This document shows, piece by piece, positions 52,167 through 61,401 of a stretch of 64,000 nt of DNA (positions are counted from its first letter, which is position 1; each line of letters opens with the position of its first letter). A program made the position numbers and the translations under genes. The stretch is taken from NCBI GenBank assembly GCA_022483245.1, contig JAKVNR010000001.1:1-64000 (forward strand), read 5' to 3'. This DNA is from Lactobacillus sp. (GTDB taxonomy: Bacteria; Bacillota; Bacilli; Lactobacillales; Lactobacillaceae). The notes beneath the pieces were generated by a model. It searched no databases. It saw only the letters and a list, made by a program, of their open reading frames with translations, and was not told where the DNA came from.

Positions 52167-52904
52167 ATGAGCAAGGAAGAAATAAGCCTTTTCGATGATC
52201 AAAAATTTGAAACCGATCATAAAAAATTTGAATTAAAAGCAATAGGTGATGATGGTCACCTAATTAAGTCTAAGGAACGAGTTCAACATCATGGTGAAGT
52301 TTTTACCCCTAAATGGATGGTGAAAAAGATGCTGTCTGAACCGGCTATTCAAGAAAAGCTTCATGATCTGCATGCCACTTTTTTTGAACCTAGTGCAGGT
52401 GAGGGTGCTTTCTTGAAAGAAATCCTACATCAGAAGCTGAACTATGTAGACCAAATTTCTAATAAAACAACTTGGAAAAGTAACGCATTATGGTCATTAA
52501 TGAGCATTTACGCTATTGAATTGTTGAAAGATAATTTAGCTCGATCAAAAGAAGCAATGATGAATATTTTTGTCAATCATTATCAAGCCTTTATGCAGAA
52601 AAGTTTGAGTTCAAAAACTGATGTTTATAAATCAGCAAAATATGTAATCAATTTAAATATCGTCCAGGGTAATACACTTACCTATAGAAATGATGATGGA
52701 AAGTTAATTACTTTTAGCAACTGGATTCCGTCTGGATCAAAAGTTGAACGAGAGATTTTTACTTTTAAATCATTGTTCAATAATAGTGATGCAAATGATA
52801 TAGGCGCTAATGAAGGTCAATTAAGTCTATTTGATGACTTAGAAAATAGTGATGATACGAGTAAGCAGAAAATTATTATTACTAAAGTATTTAGGATGGG
52901 ATAG
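52167..52904 (+). CDS. N6-adenine methyltransferase, AdoMet-binding half
   Basis: The protein has 245 residues. It carries GEVFTPKWMVKKML and the AdoMet motif FFEPSAGEGAF near 74-84, then YAIELL, but stops before the catalytic NPPY motif. That motif begins the next gene, 3 bp downstream with its own ribosome site (GGATGGGA). So the enzyme is split between motif I and motif IV. The last 60 residues (FDDLENSDD) are acidic and may join the halves. Confidence 0.78.
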   Translation: MSKEEISLFDDQKFETDHKKFELKAIGDDGHLIKSKERVQHHGEVFTPKWMVKKMLSEPAIQEKLHDLHATFFEPSAGEGAFLKEILHQKLNYVDQISNKTTWKSNALWSLMSIYAIELLKDNLARSKEAMMNIFVNHYQAFMQKSLSSKTDVYKSAKYVINLNIVQGNTLTYRNDDGKLITFSNWIPSGSKVEREIFTFKSLFNNSDANDIGANEGQLSLFDDLENSDDTSKQKIIITKVFRMG

Positions 52905-52907
52905 AAA

Positions 52908-53945
52908 ATGAGTAAAGAATTTAAATTTGATGTTGTAATTGGTAATCCACCATATCAAGAAGAAGTTGAGGGAACTAGTGATAAACAGATTTTTCCATAT
53001 TTTATGGATCAGGCCTATAAAATTGGAAAAAAGGTTGAGCTAATAACACCCGCTAAATTCTTATCTAATGCAGGAAAAACGCCCAAAAAATGGAATGAGA
53101 AGATGTTAAAAGATCCTCATTTAAAAGTACTTTTTTTCGAGCAGGATAGTAGTAAAGTTTTTAGTAATACAGATATTAAAGGTGGAGTTTGTGTTACATA
53201 TCGAGATGTAGATTCGAGTTTTGGCGCAATTGGTACATTTACACCCTATGCAGAATTAAATTCTATACTAAAAAAAGTAAAAACAAGCAATTTTAAATCA
53301 TTTAGTGAACTTATTTATGCGCCAGAAAGCTATAAGCTTACCCAAAAATTACATGACGATTTTCCAGATATAGGGTCGCGATTAAGTAAGGGACATAAAT
53401 TTGATATTACTACTAACATTTTTGATAAATTAGGTGATATTTTTCAAAATGTAAAGCCTTCTGGTAGTTCAGAGCAATATGTAGGATTATACGGTCGGCA
53501 AAATAATCGAAGAACGTTAAAATGGATCAAGAGTAAGTATGTTAAGGGACCGGATAATCTGGAAAATTACAAAATTTTAGTTCCTAAATCAAATGGTAGC
53601 GGTGCACTTGGAGAGGTTTTAACCACACCCCTAATCGGGGAACCCCTAATCGGGGGAACTCAAACATTTATTACAATTGGTAACTTTCAAGATATAAATT
53701 GTACGAAAGCGGCTATGAAATATATTAAGTCGAAATTTGCACGAGCGATGCTAGGTACGCTGAAAGTAACGCAGGATAATAAGAAACGCACTTGGGTTAA
53801 TATTCCATTGCAAGACTTTACCCAACATTCTGATATAGATTGGTCAAAATCCGTTCATGATATTGATCAGCAACTGTACAAGAAATATGGATTAAACCAG
53901 GAAGAAATCAATTTTATTGAAACCAAAGTAAAGGAGATGGACTAG
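52908..53945 (+). CDS. N6-adenine methyltransferase, catalytic and target-recognition half
   Basis: This 345-residue protein begins with FDVVIGNPPYQ (motif IV near residues 8-18), as in Eco57I-type enzymes, then a probable target-recognition region (about 120-300). A 15-bp tandem repeat inside gives PLIGEPLIGG near 241-250. The protein cannot bind AdoMet alone by sequence, so it should work with the preceding gene product. Confidence 0.78.
   Translation: MSKEFKFDVVIGNPPYQEEVEGTSDKQIFPYFMDQAYKIGKKVELITPAKFLSNAGKTPKKWNEKMLKDPHLKVLFFEQDSSKVFSNTDIKGGVCVTYRDVDSSFGAIGTFTPYAELNSILKKVKTSNFKSFSELIYAPESYKLTQKLHDDFPDIGSRLSKGHKFDITTNIFDKLGDIFQNVKPSGSSEQYVGLYGRQNNRRTLKWIKSKYVKGPDNLENYKILVPKSNGSGALGEVLTTPLIGEPLIGGTQTFITIGNFQDINCTKAAMKYIKSKFARAMLGTLKVTQDNKKRTWVNIPLQDFTQHSDIDWSKSVHDIDQQLYKKYGLNQEEINFIETKVKEMD
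53628..53657 (+). repeat. In-frame 15-bp tandem repeat in the recognition region
   Basis: CCCCTAATCGGGGAA occurs twice in a row, with one changed base in the second copy. Each unit codes for five residues and is itself palindromic. Change in copy number would lengthen or shorten the protein by five residues without breaking the frame. Confidence 0.85.
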
Positions 53946-53948
53946 ACA

Positions 53949-56900
53949 ATGGCAATGCCTAAAATTAAATCATTCAAACGAATCATTCCAATGATTTATG
54001 CCTACACCACTCCTAACGATATTTCACATAATGGATGGACTAAGATAGGTTACACTGCATCACAATCTGTTGAAGATCGAATTAAGCAACAGAGCCATAC
54101 CGTTGATGCCAAAGTTAAATTGTTATGGCGTGGCAATGCTCGATATGAAGATGGGTCCGATGAAACCTTTACCGACCATGATTTTCATGATTACTTAACC
54201 CAGAAAAAGCAGATTGAACGGAAACCTAGGACAGAGTGGTTTCACATTGATGGTCCAACTTCACATCATTACTTTCACGAATTTGCTGACCGTGATTATG
54301 GGAATGTTCAAGGTAATGATAAGCATGTTCAGTATGAGCTTCGTAAAGAACAGCAAAAGGCAGTTGATCAAACAATTGCTTACTTTCTTAAAAATGGTGA
54401 AGGCAGCGAATTCTTGTGGAATGCTAAGCCACGGTTTGGTAAGACACTCACTACTTATGACTTAATCCGTAAGATGCAGATGCAGAATGTACTGGTAGTT
54501 ACAAATCGGCCTAGTATTGCAAACTCCTGGTTTGATGATTTTGACAAATTTATTGCCTGGCAAACTAATCTTAAATTCGTTAGTGAAACGGATGCCTTAA
54601 AAGATAAGCCAGTACTTTCTCGTCAGGAATTTATTGATTCCATTTCTGATGGCAATGATTATGGTCAGGTTGTTTTTGAGAGTCTTCAAGGGTTAAAAGG
54701 TTCGGTTTACTTTGGTGGAGAATACGACAAATTAAAGTGGATTGAAGATCTTAACTGGGATTTATTGATCATTGATGAGGCCCATGAAGGTGTGGATACT
54801 TATAAGACGGATAAGGCATTCGACAAAATCAAACGTAAGTATACACTTCATCTTACTGGTACACCGTTTAAGGCCCTAGCCAAAGGTAAATTTGCTGCAG
54901 ATCAAATCTACAACTGGTCTTATGCTGATGAACAACAAGCCAAAGCCGATTGGAATGAAGATGCTGAAGGTGGTAGCAATCCATATGCCGTAATGCCACG
55001 CTTAAACATGTTTACTTACCAATTATCAGAAATGATAGCAGACACTTTAAAACAGGGTGTTGATTTAGACAATGGTGACAAAGCAGATCCAGCATTTGAT
55101 TTAAATGAATTTTTCAAAACGCAGAATGATAAATTTGTTTACGATAAAGCAGTGGATCATTTTCTTGATACATTAACTACTGGAGAAAAATACCCATTCT
55201 CAACTCCAGAATTAAGAACAGAACTTGCACATACTTTTTGGCTGCTTAACCGAGTAGATAGTGCTAAAGCTCTGGCAAAGAAACTGAAGCAGCATCCTGT
55301 TTTTAAACATTATCATATTATTCTTGCGGCAGGTGATGGCAAACTTGATGATGACCAATTAAATGATGATCAACTTGATAAGGCCAATGAGAAAGCCTTT
55401 GATAAAGTTCAAAAAGCAACTAAAGAATACGATAAAACTATCACTTTAAGCGTGGGCCAACTGACTACTGGTGTAACAGTTAAACCTTGGTCGGCCGTTT
55501 TGATGCTTTCCAGTATGAAGAGTCCCGCCGAGTACATGCAGGCTGCCTTTAGAGCACAAAATCCATATACTTTTGAGCGTAATGGCGAGTTAATACAAAA
55601 AGAAAATGCCTATGTTTTTGATTTTGACCCAACACGGACACTGACTATCTTTGACGAATTTGCTAATGACTTAATGGCTGAAACTTCAAATGGCAAAGGG
55701 ACCGCTGCTGAGCATGAAACGAACATTCGTAAACTACTGAATTTTTTCCCAGTTATCGGTGAAGATGACAATGGGAAGATGGTTGAACTTGATGCTAAGC
55801 AAGTAATGTCTATTCCTCGTCAGCTAAAGTCACAAGAAGTTGTTAAACGTGGCTTTATGAGTAATTTCCTATTTACCAATATTTCTCGAATCTTTGCAGC
55901 ACCTGCAGAAGTACGTGAAATTTTGAATGGCTTAGTAGCTGCTAAAGAGGGTAAAGCTAAGAAAAGTGATGAAGATGCCATCGAAGGTGCAGAAGAAGTT
56001 TCTGTTAATGACGATGGTGAAGTTGAAATTCCTAAGGAAAGGGTAATTGGCAAATCGAAGGAGCTTTTTGGTGATAAGGTTTACTCTGATTTAGGAAATC
56101 AATTGGTTTATTCAGTATCTGATACGGATAGCACTGATTTTAAGTCAGCTGCTAAGTCTATTTCTAAGAAGGTTAATGACTCCTTAAATAAAGAAGTTGT
56201 TAACAGAGTCGCTAACGATTATGGTTTGTCAAAGAGAGAAGCTAAAAAGCAACAGCAACGGATTGAGAAAGAAAATGAACAGGCTCTAAATAAGATTGCT
56301 GACGAACTTAACGATCAGAAGAAAGTAGCCGAAGTTAATTATAAGAAGGAACAAGATGCTGCACGTGACCAAGCAGAACTTAACGAAGCCAAGGTAAAAT
56401 ACGAAACCACTGTTCAAAATATTGTGGATGATTTTGGTAAAAGAGTGCAAGACCACGTAAAACAGACTATTGAAGATGTTCCGGCTAAAGTAGTTGAACG
56501 TGTTGAGAAGAACGAAGAACAAAAGAAGTTGAACAACGTTGAAGAGGACGCTCGGGCACACCTGCGTGGCTTTTCTCGTACAATTCCTAGTTTTATCATG
56601 GCCTATGGTGATAAAAATCTGACACTTCAGAATTTTGATGACTACACTGAGGACGATGTGTTCAAAGAAGTGACAGGTATCACTGAGGATCAATTCCGTT
56701 TCTTACGTGATGGTGGTGACTATGTTGATGCCAACACTAATGAAAAGAAACATTTTGATGGTCACTTATTTGACAAGGATGTCTTTAACGACTCTATTCA
56801 ACAATTCCTGGAGAAGATGGAGCAATTAAGTAACTATTTCGATGATAGTAGCAAAGAGGATATTTTCGATTACATCCCACCTCAAAAGACCAATCAGATT

Positions 56901-57293
56901 TTTACACCAAAAGCAGTTGTTAAACATATGGTGGATGATCTTGAAACAAATAATCCAGGGATCTTTGATGATCCAGATAAGACTTTTGCTGACCTTTACA
57001 TGAAATCTGGATTATATATCACCGAGATTGTAAAGCGTCTCTTCCGAAGCGAGAAGATGAAGCAACTTTTCCCTGATGATCATGAACGAATTAGGCATAT
57101 TATGGAGCATCAGGTTTATGGATTTGCACCAACGCGGATTATTTATCTGATCGCTACTAACTATATTTTTGGCTTTGATAAAGAAATAAAGGATTCCTTG
57201 ATGGAAAAGCACTTTAAGCAAATTGATGCTGCTAAATATGCCCAAGAAGGTACTTTGCAGGAAGTCGTCCAACGAGAATTTGGGGAGGAATAA
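53949..57293 (+). CDS. GIY-YIG nuclease-helicase restriction protein with a methyltransferase-like end
   Basis: The protein has 1114 residues. The N-terminus (YAYTTPNDISHNGWTKIGYT, then RTEWFHID) is a T5orf172-like GIY-YIG nuclease. A DEAD/DEAH helicase follows, with PRFGKT near 157 and DEAH at 275. After a coiled-coil region (about 720-880) comes a C-terminal domain with IFTPKAVVKHMVDDL and a degenerate AdoMet loop (DLYMKSGLY). The layout recalls type ISP enzymes, but with another nuclease and with the active methyltransferase on separate genes. Confidence 0.8.
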   Translation: MAMPKIKSFKRIIPMIYAYTTPNDISHNGWTKIGYTASQSVEDRIKQQSHTVDAKVKLLWRGNARYEDGSDETFTDHDFHDYLTQKKQIERKPRTEWFHIDGPTSHHYFHEFADRDYGNVQGNDKHVQYELRKEQQKAVDQTIAYFLKNGEGSEFLWNAKPRFGKTLTTYDLIRKMQMQNVLVVTNRPSIANSWFDDFDKFIAWQTNLKFVSETDALKDKPVLSRQEFIDSISDGNDYGQVVFESLQGLKGSVYFGGEYDKLKWIEDLNWDLLIIDEAHEGVDTYKTDKAFDKIKRKYTLHLTGTPFKALAKGKFAADQIYNWSYADEQQAKADWNEDAEGGSNPYAVMPRLNMFTYQLSEMIADTLKQGVDLDNGDKADPAFDLNEFFKTQNDKFVYDKAVDHFLDTLTTGEKYPFSTPELRTELAHTFWLLNRVDSAKALAKKLKQHPVFKHYHIILAAGDGKLDDDQLNDDQLDKANEKAFDKVQKATKEYDKTITLSVGQLTTGVTVKPWSAVLMLSSMKSPAEYMQAAFRAQNPYTFERNGELIQKENAYVFDFDPTRTLTIFDEFANDLMAETSNGKGTAAEHETNIRKLLNFFPVIGEDDNGKMVELDAKQVMSIPRQLKSQEVVKRGFMSNFLFTNISRIFAAPAEVREILNGLVAAKEGKAKKSDEDAIEGAEEVSVNDDGEVEIPKERVIGKSKELFGDKVYSDLGNQLVYSVSDTDSTDFKSAAKSISKKVNDSLNKEVVNRVANDYGLSKREAKKQQQRIEKENEQALNKIADELNDQKKVAEVNYKKEQDAARDQAELNEAKVKYETTVQNIVDDFGKRVQDHVKQTIEDVPAKVVERVEKNEEQKKLNNVEEDARAHLRGFSRTIPSFIMAYGDKNLTLQNFDDYTEDDVFKEVTGITEDQFRFLRDGGDYVDANTNEKKHFDGHLFDKDVFNDSIQQFLEKMEQLSNYFDDSSKEDIFDYIPPQKTNQIFTPKAVVKHMVDDLETNNPGIFDDPDKTFADLYMKSGLYITEIVKRLFRSEKMKQLFPDDHERIRHIMEHQVYGFAPTRIIYLIATNYIFGFDKEIKDSLMEKHFKQIDAAKYAQEGTLQEVVQREFGEE

Positions 57294-57296
57294 TAG

Positions 57297-59267
57297 ATGA
57301 AAGCTGATAGTATCCATCTGTTTGATTTCCTAGGAAGTGGGAAAACTATTTTTGAAATCCCTGTTTTTCAGCGAAATTATGAATGGGATAAAGCACAGTG
57401 TGAGCAGCTTTTTAAGGATTTAACGATAGCTGCACAAAACGATACTGATCATTTTATAGGCGCGATTGTTTATGTTACTGAAACTGGAAATAAGATGAGT
57501 CATATCTATCGCATCATTGATGGACAGCAACGTTTAACTAGTTTGACTCTGCTACTAAAGGCATTATCAGATGCTGATAAACAAGACCACGCTGAAATTG
57601 AGGAAGAATATTTAACCAATAAATATCTTGATGATAATAATCACCTTAAGTTAAAGCCGGTCGAGCATGACTATGAAGCATTTGAATCTGTTATGAATGA
57701 AATGGCTGATTACGATCAGCCGTCAAAAGTCATCGATAACTATCGACTGTTTCAAAAATTGATTAGTAATTCAGACATTGATAGTTCTAAATTGTATGAA
57801 GCAATGAATCACTTCAACATGGTTTATATTGAGTTAAGTAGTGATCCTAATGAAGAAAATCCGCAAGTCATTTTTGAAAGTTTAAACTCAACTGGGGTTT
57901 CACTCTCATCCTCGGATCTAGTGCGAAACTTTCTTTTAATGAAACTAGATTCGCAGGAGCAGTCGGACCTTTATAAAAAATACTGGGTTAAGATAGAGCG
58001 GATGTTTGCAACTAAGACTTTTGCTGAATTCATCCGACATTATCTAGTTGTAAAAACGCATGTGTCTGTTAAAAGAAATGGTGTTTATAACAGCTACAAG
58101 GACTATTTCATCTCTCAAGGATTAAGTTCGGAAGATGCTTTGGCTGATCTGTTTAAGTTTGCTACCTACTATGATCAGATTCTAAATTATAAATCCGATG
58201 ATGATGTCTTTAACAAAATCTTAGAGCATATCAACGTAATGGATAGCAAGGTTGTATTTCCTTATTTGATGCTGTTAATGGATTTAGTTGATACAGGTGA
58301 AACCGATCAGGAGGAAGCCAATAAGCTGGCGCATATTCTAGAAAGTTATTTATTCCGGTTGAAAGCATGCCAAATGCCAACCAATGGGCTAAATAAAATT
58401 GTTGTAGGACTATGTGATCTATCCAAGGAAGCAGGTAATTTAAGACTCAGACTACTTAGACTACTCAAGGCTAATTTTCCTGATGACCGTAAATTAGCGA
58501 ATGGCTTGATGGAAGTAGATTTATATCATCAAAGGAATCACCTGGCTAAATTATCTTTGGTTGTTCTAGAAGAATATCGGACCAGGGAAACAATAAACTT
58601 TGATGATGCCCAGGTTGAGCACATTATGCCACAAAGACTCAATGCCGAATGGCGACTTCAAGTCACTAATGCCGACAAGGTGAAGGAACAATATGGTGGT
58701 ACGCTGGGAAATTTAACTCTCACGAAATACAACCAAGAAATGAGCAACAAACCTTACAGTGAGAAAAAAGAATTCTATAAGGAATCGAATGTATCTCTTA
58801 CCCGGGAAGTTGCAGAAACATATGATAAGTGGGGGAAAGACTCTATCGTTGATCGAACTGAAAAATTGACGAAAGAGTTAATCCAAATCTTCCCAATGCC
58901 TGATATCAAAGAGGTTAATGAAGAAGAAGTTACTGGTGAATATACTATTGATCAGACCACTGATGTTACTGGTAAAAAACCAGTTCAAATCACGATTAGT
59001 GAAAATGAATATCCGGTAAAAACTTGGCGTCAAATGCTAGTTACTTTCCTTAATGATATTTGGAATAAGGATAGCCTTAACTTTGATCGTATCAAAGAAA
59101 ATCGCCAGTTGAGCCGGATGCTCTTTAGGCCAGGGAATGCGCCAGAAAAATTGGAAAATGGAACAGTGGTAGAAACTAACTTCTCAGCAACAGTGATTTT
59201 AGCTATCATTGCTAAGATTTCTGAAATTTGTGATATTACTGATCAGGTTTCGTATGCGGTAAAGTAG
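57297..59267 (+). CDS. GmrSD-like modification-dependent restriction enzyme (DUF262-DUF1524)
   Basis: This 656-residue fusion has a DUF262 domain with PVFQRNYEW and IIDGQQRLTSL, and a DUF1524 HNH nuclease with VEHIMPQ and GTLGNLTLTKYNQ near 475-490. A C-terminal extra domain of about 110 residues (EYPVKTWRQML) follows. Related GmrSD enzymes cut DNA with modified bases. It is 3 bp from the GIY-YIG gene, so it belongs to the same operon and would catch phages that escape restriction by modification. Confidence 0.85.
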   Translation: MKADSIHLFDFLGSGKTIFEIPVFQRNYEWDKAQCEQLFKDLTIAAQNDTDHFIGAIVYVTETGNKMSHIYRIIDGQQRLTSLTLLLKALSDADKQDHAEIEEEYLTNKYLDDNNHLKLKPVEHDYEAFESVMNEMADYDQPSKVIDNYRLFQKLISNSDIDSSKLYEAMNHFNMVYIELSSDPNEENPQVIFESLNSTGVSLSSSDLVRNFLLMKLDSQEQSDLYKKYWVKIERMFATKTFAEFIRHYLVVKTHVSVKRNGVYNSYKDYFISQGLSSEDALADLFKFATYYDQILNYKSDDDVFNKILEHINVMDSKVVFPYLMLLMDLVDTGETDQEEANKLAHILESYLFRLKACQMPTNGLNKIVVGLCDLSKEAGNLRLRLLRLLKANFPDDRKLANGLMEVDLYHQRNHLAKLSLVVLEEYRTRETINFDDAQVEHIMPQRLNAEWRLQVTNADKVKEQYGGTLGNLTLTKYNQEMSNKPYSEKKEFYKESNVSLTREVAETYDKWGKDSIVDRTEKLTKELIQIFPMPDIKEVNEEEVTGEYTIDQTTDVTGKKPVQITISENEYPVKTWRQMLVTFLNDIWNKDSLNFDRIKENRQLSRMLFRPGNAPEKLENGTVVETNFSATVILAIIAKISEICDITDQVSYAVK

Positions 59268-59276
59268 GTGAATAAT

Positions 59277-59666
59277 TTGAAGTTAAATCATGATTTGGTG
59301 AGATATACAATGCTTTCAATTGAGTCAAGTAAAAATATAACAGGGCCTCTGGAAGATGAGCTGTTAGCTAATCTTAGTAATTATGGTGAATATGATAGAA
59401 ATCAAATTGCCTATACAGTGATGAAATTAAAGGAGGCAAAATACATTACTGGTGATGTACAATGGGGAAATAATCAACCTGTTATTATTTCTCCAGGGAA
59501 CTTAACTTATGAAGGTCATAAATTCTTAGATAACATCAGAGATGACGGAGTGTGGAAAGACACTAAAAATATTTTGTCCAAATTTTCTAGTGTTTCGCTG
59601 ACATTAGTTTCTAATGTAGCAGCTGGGGTGATTACACAAATCATAAAGCATCAAATGGGAATCTAG
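59277..59666 (+). CDS. DUF2513 protein
   Basis: This protein of about 129 residues has a winged-helix-like start (HDLVRYTMLSIES) and YEGHKFLDNIRDDGVW, the DUF2513 signature. The end is hydrophobic (LVSNVAAGVITQII). The TTG at 59277 has TAGGTG just before it; the GTG at 59268 is less likely. It is the last cargo gene. Its function is unknown, although the family often occurs in phages and defence regions. Confidence 0.7.
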   Translation: MKLNHDLVRYTMLSIESSKNITGPLEDELLANLSNYGEYDRNQIAYTVMKLKEAKYITGDVQWGNNQPVIISPGNLTYEGHKFLDNIRDDGVWKDTKNILSKFSSVSLTLVSNVAAGVITQIIKHQMGI

Positions 59667-60000
59667 TTTTCCACAAATTACCTAATCCATTTTTTGATAC
59701 TTGCTTGTTCCCACAAACCACTAGAATTTGAGCTCTACAATTCATGTCGAATTTTAGCTGAAATCCGGCATTGTGTTCCCGAGTTAATAACTGTGCTAAT
59801 TCATTGTAAATAACAAAAGCTACCGAATAAAGCGGTTCAGCAAGAATGTGTAATTAATCAATTAAGCTCGTGGCATGTTGAGTGCGTAACGGTGCTGAAA
59901 CGGGTAGGAAAATAGCTCACAAATGCCGGCGTAATGGCATTCCTGATAGATAAAAAGTGTACTAATTTTTCTATTGATGATTGGAATTAGTACACTTTTT
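59667..60000 (+). ncRNA. Conserved structured tail of the cargo (candidate RNA, E2)
   Basis: There is no gene. It shares ordered blocks with 20028-20366 although the cargos differ. A stem AATGCC/GGCATT (59922-59941) corresponds to the 20284-20309 stem. It ends in the long terminator at 59952-60000. It could be a 3' RNA element, a small RNA or part of the element's end. Confidence 0.45.
59952..60000 (+). terminator. Strong intrinsic terminator at cargo end (E2)
   Basis: The stem is 16 bp and perfect, AAAAAGTGTACTAATT (59952-59967) with its complement (59985-60000), ending in five T residues. It is symmetrical enough to work in both directions. Confidence 0.85.
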
Positions 60001-60257
60001 GCTTATTCAACTAGAGGGTTGAGTGGACAGCATGCTGGATTTTGGGGTTGAGTATGCAAGTGTCAGTTTTAGAGAGTTGAGTTGATTAAGATTATGGAAG
60101 AAGCTGTAATGGTTGGTATGACAGGGATAATGTGAGGTGCCAAAATTCCGATTTTGGGGTGCTCAAGCCGAGTGGATTAGGGCACTGTCACGGTGTCGGA
60201 TTTTGTTTAATTTAGTCACCATGATTGAACAGAATAGAACACTTAACTATAATTTAA
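60001..60257. other. Gene-free stretch holding the right end of element 2
   Basis: Weak similarity to 20367-20500 continues to about 60130. A hairpin, GTGCCAAAAT with ATTTTGGGGTGC, lies at 60137-60164. The element-host junction is probably between here and IS30. No attachment core was recognised. Confidence 0.4.
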
Positions 60258-61314
60258 GGCAGATTGCAAGAAATAACTTGAACGAATTTAATGACGTAAA
60301 TTAAGCAAGAAGATCTCGATTGGTGTATGCCAATTAAGGCATTTAAGTGGCCGTGAATTCAAATACCAATTAATTTGAACCAATTGGTGATCACTTAGTT
60401 CTTCAATGGCTTGGCCTTTGGGGATAAAGCGCCGCAAAACTCGGTTACGGTTCTCATTACTGCCTCTTTCATGCGGTGAATAGGCATGGGCAAAATAAAC
60501 CTGTGTACCAGTTCGCCGTTCAATTGTCTGATAGTTAGCAAACTCTTTACCATGATCTACGGTAAGCGTCTTGAGCTTGTCTTGAAGTTGACTAGCTAGT
60601 TCAAGTACGGCTTGAGTCATGGACTGACTGTCGCGACCATGGAGCCGTTTAACAATTGTCAGGCGACTCTTACGTTCCACAAAAGTAGCCACAGCTTGAC
60701 CTTTACGTTTACCAGAAAGTACGGTATCAGCTTCAAAGTGGCCGAATTCCTGGCGAGTTTCGCCTTCTTTATGAGGCCGCTCCTCAATGGATCGGCCGTG
60801 ATTGAACGTACCACGCTTTTCTTTAGCACGATGACGACGAATTCCATGATCAGGCAAATCGGGCAACTGTATATCAAGCCATCCTTGATCAATCCAGTTA
60901 TAGACCGTCTTGTAGGCAATCCCCACCACATGGGCAACTTGTTCAGGGGACCACTTCTGGACTTGAATCTTTTCCTCGATCAAGTGTTTAAGGTTTTTAG
61001 TGAGCGAAGACTTCCGCCCTCGTTGACTAACCTTTCGTTCAAAGTCAGTTTGCGCTAGCCCAGCCTGGTACTCACTATTTAGCCGGTGAAGTTCGTTAAA
61101 GATGGTGGTCTTACTAAAGCCTAAGTAGTTAGCGGTGTATCGCAAGGAACGTCCTTCATTATGAAGCGTTTCAATGACAACACGGTTCTGGAATGATAAA
61201 ATAGTGGTGCTCATCAAGGTCCTTCTTTCTAATGGATTGTGTGGTAACACCATTAAAGACCTTGATGGGTTTTTCTGTCCACTTAAATGTTCAACTTAAA
61301 TTTTACAATCTGCC
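60258..61314. mobile_element. IS30-family insertion sequence
   Basis: The ends GGCAGATTG (60258) and CAATCTGCC (to 61314) are inverted repeats, each flanked by TTAA. One transposase gene fills the element. It inserted beside the right end of element 2. Confidence 0.85.
60288..61214 (-). CDS. IS30-family transposase
   Basis: This 308-residue DDE transposase has an N-terminal helix-turn-helix (SLRYTANYLGFSKTTIFNEL), and catalytic residues in FEADTV, TVDHGKEF and HERGSNEN. AAAGGA precedes the ATG at 61214. No frame breaks are seen, so it is probably active. Confidence 0.95.
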   Translation of the reverse strand: MSTTILSFQNRVVIETLHNEGRSLRYTANYLGFSKTTIFNELHRLNSEYQAGLAQTDFERKVSQRGRKSSLTKNLKHLIEEKIQVQKWSPEQVAHVVGIAYKTVYNWIDQGWLDIQLPDLPDHGIRRHRAKEKRGTFNHGRSIEERPHKEGETRQEFGHFEADTVLSGKRKGQAVATFVERKSRLTIVKRLHGRDSQSMTQAVLELASQLQDKLKTLTVDHGKEFANYQTIERRTGTQVYFAHAYSPHERGSNENRNRVLRRFIPKGQAIEELSDHQLVQINWYLNSRPLKCLNWHTPIEIFLLNLRH

Positions 61315-61401
61315 TTAAGAAAAGATAGTTATAAGGGTGGAAAATCATAAAATGGCAAATCGTCAAATTGAGATTGAAAATAAAGCAATGAAAGAAATCG
61401 G

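Larger units (their letters stand above)
23620..60200. mobile_element. Element 2: tail-less phage-like element with defence cargo
   Basis: The element runs from the recombinase terminator to the end of homology with the element 1 tail. It holds recombinases, lysis genes, head and packaging genes, replication genes, a sigma-like regulator and a defence cargo, but no tail, tape-measure or baseplate genes. About 36.5 kb is large for a satellite. The ends are estimated from gene content; attachment cores were not identified. Confidence 0.75.

Noticed and set aside
23674-60200. Integrative conjugative element
   Set aside because: No relaxase, coupling protein or mating-pore genes are present. Capsid, portal and terminase genes mark it as phage-derived.
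61353-61391. Short ATG frame between IS30 and the palindrome
   Set aside because: It codes for only about 12 residues before a stop and has no homologous pattern.
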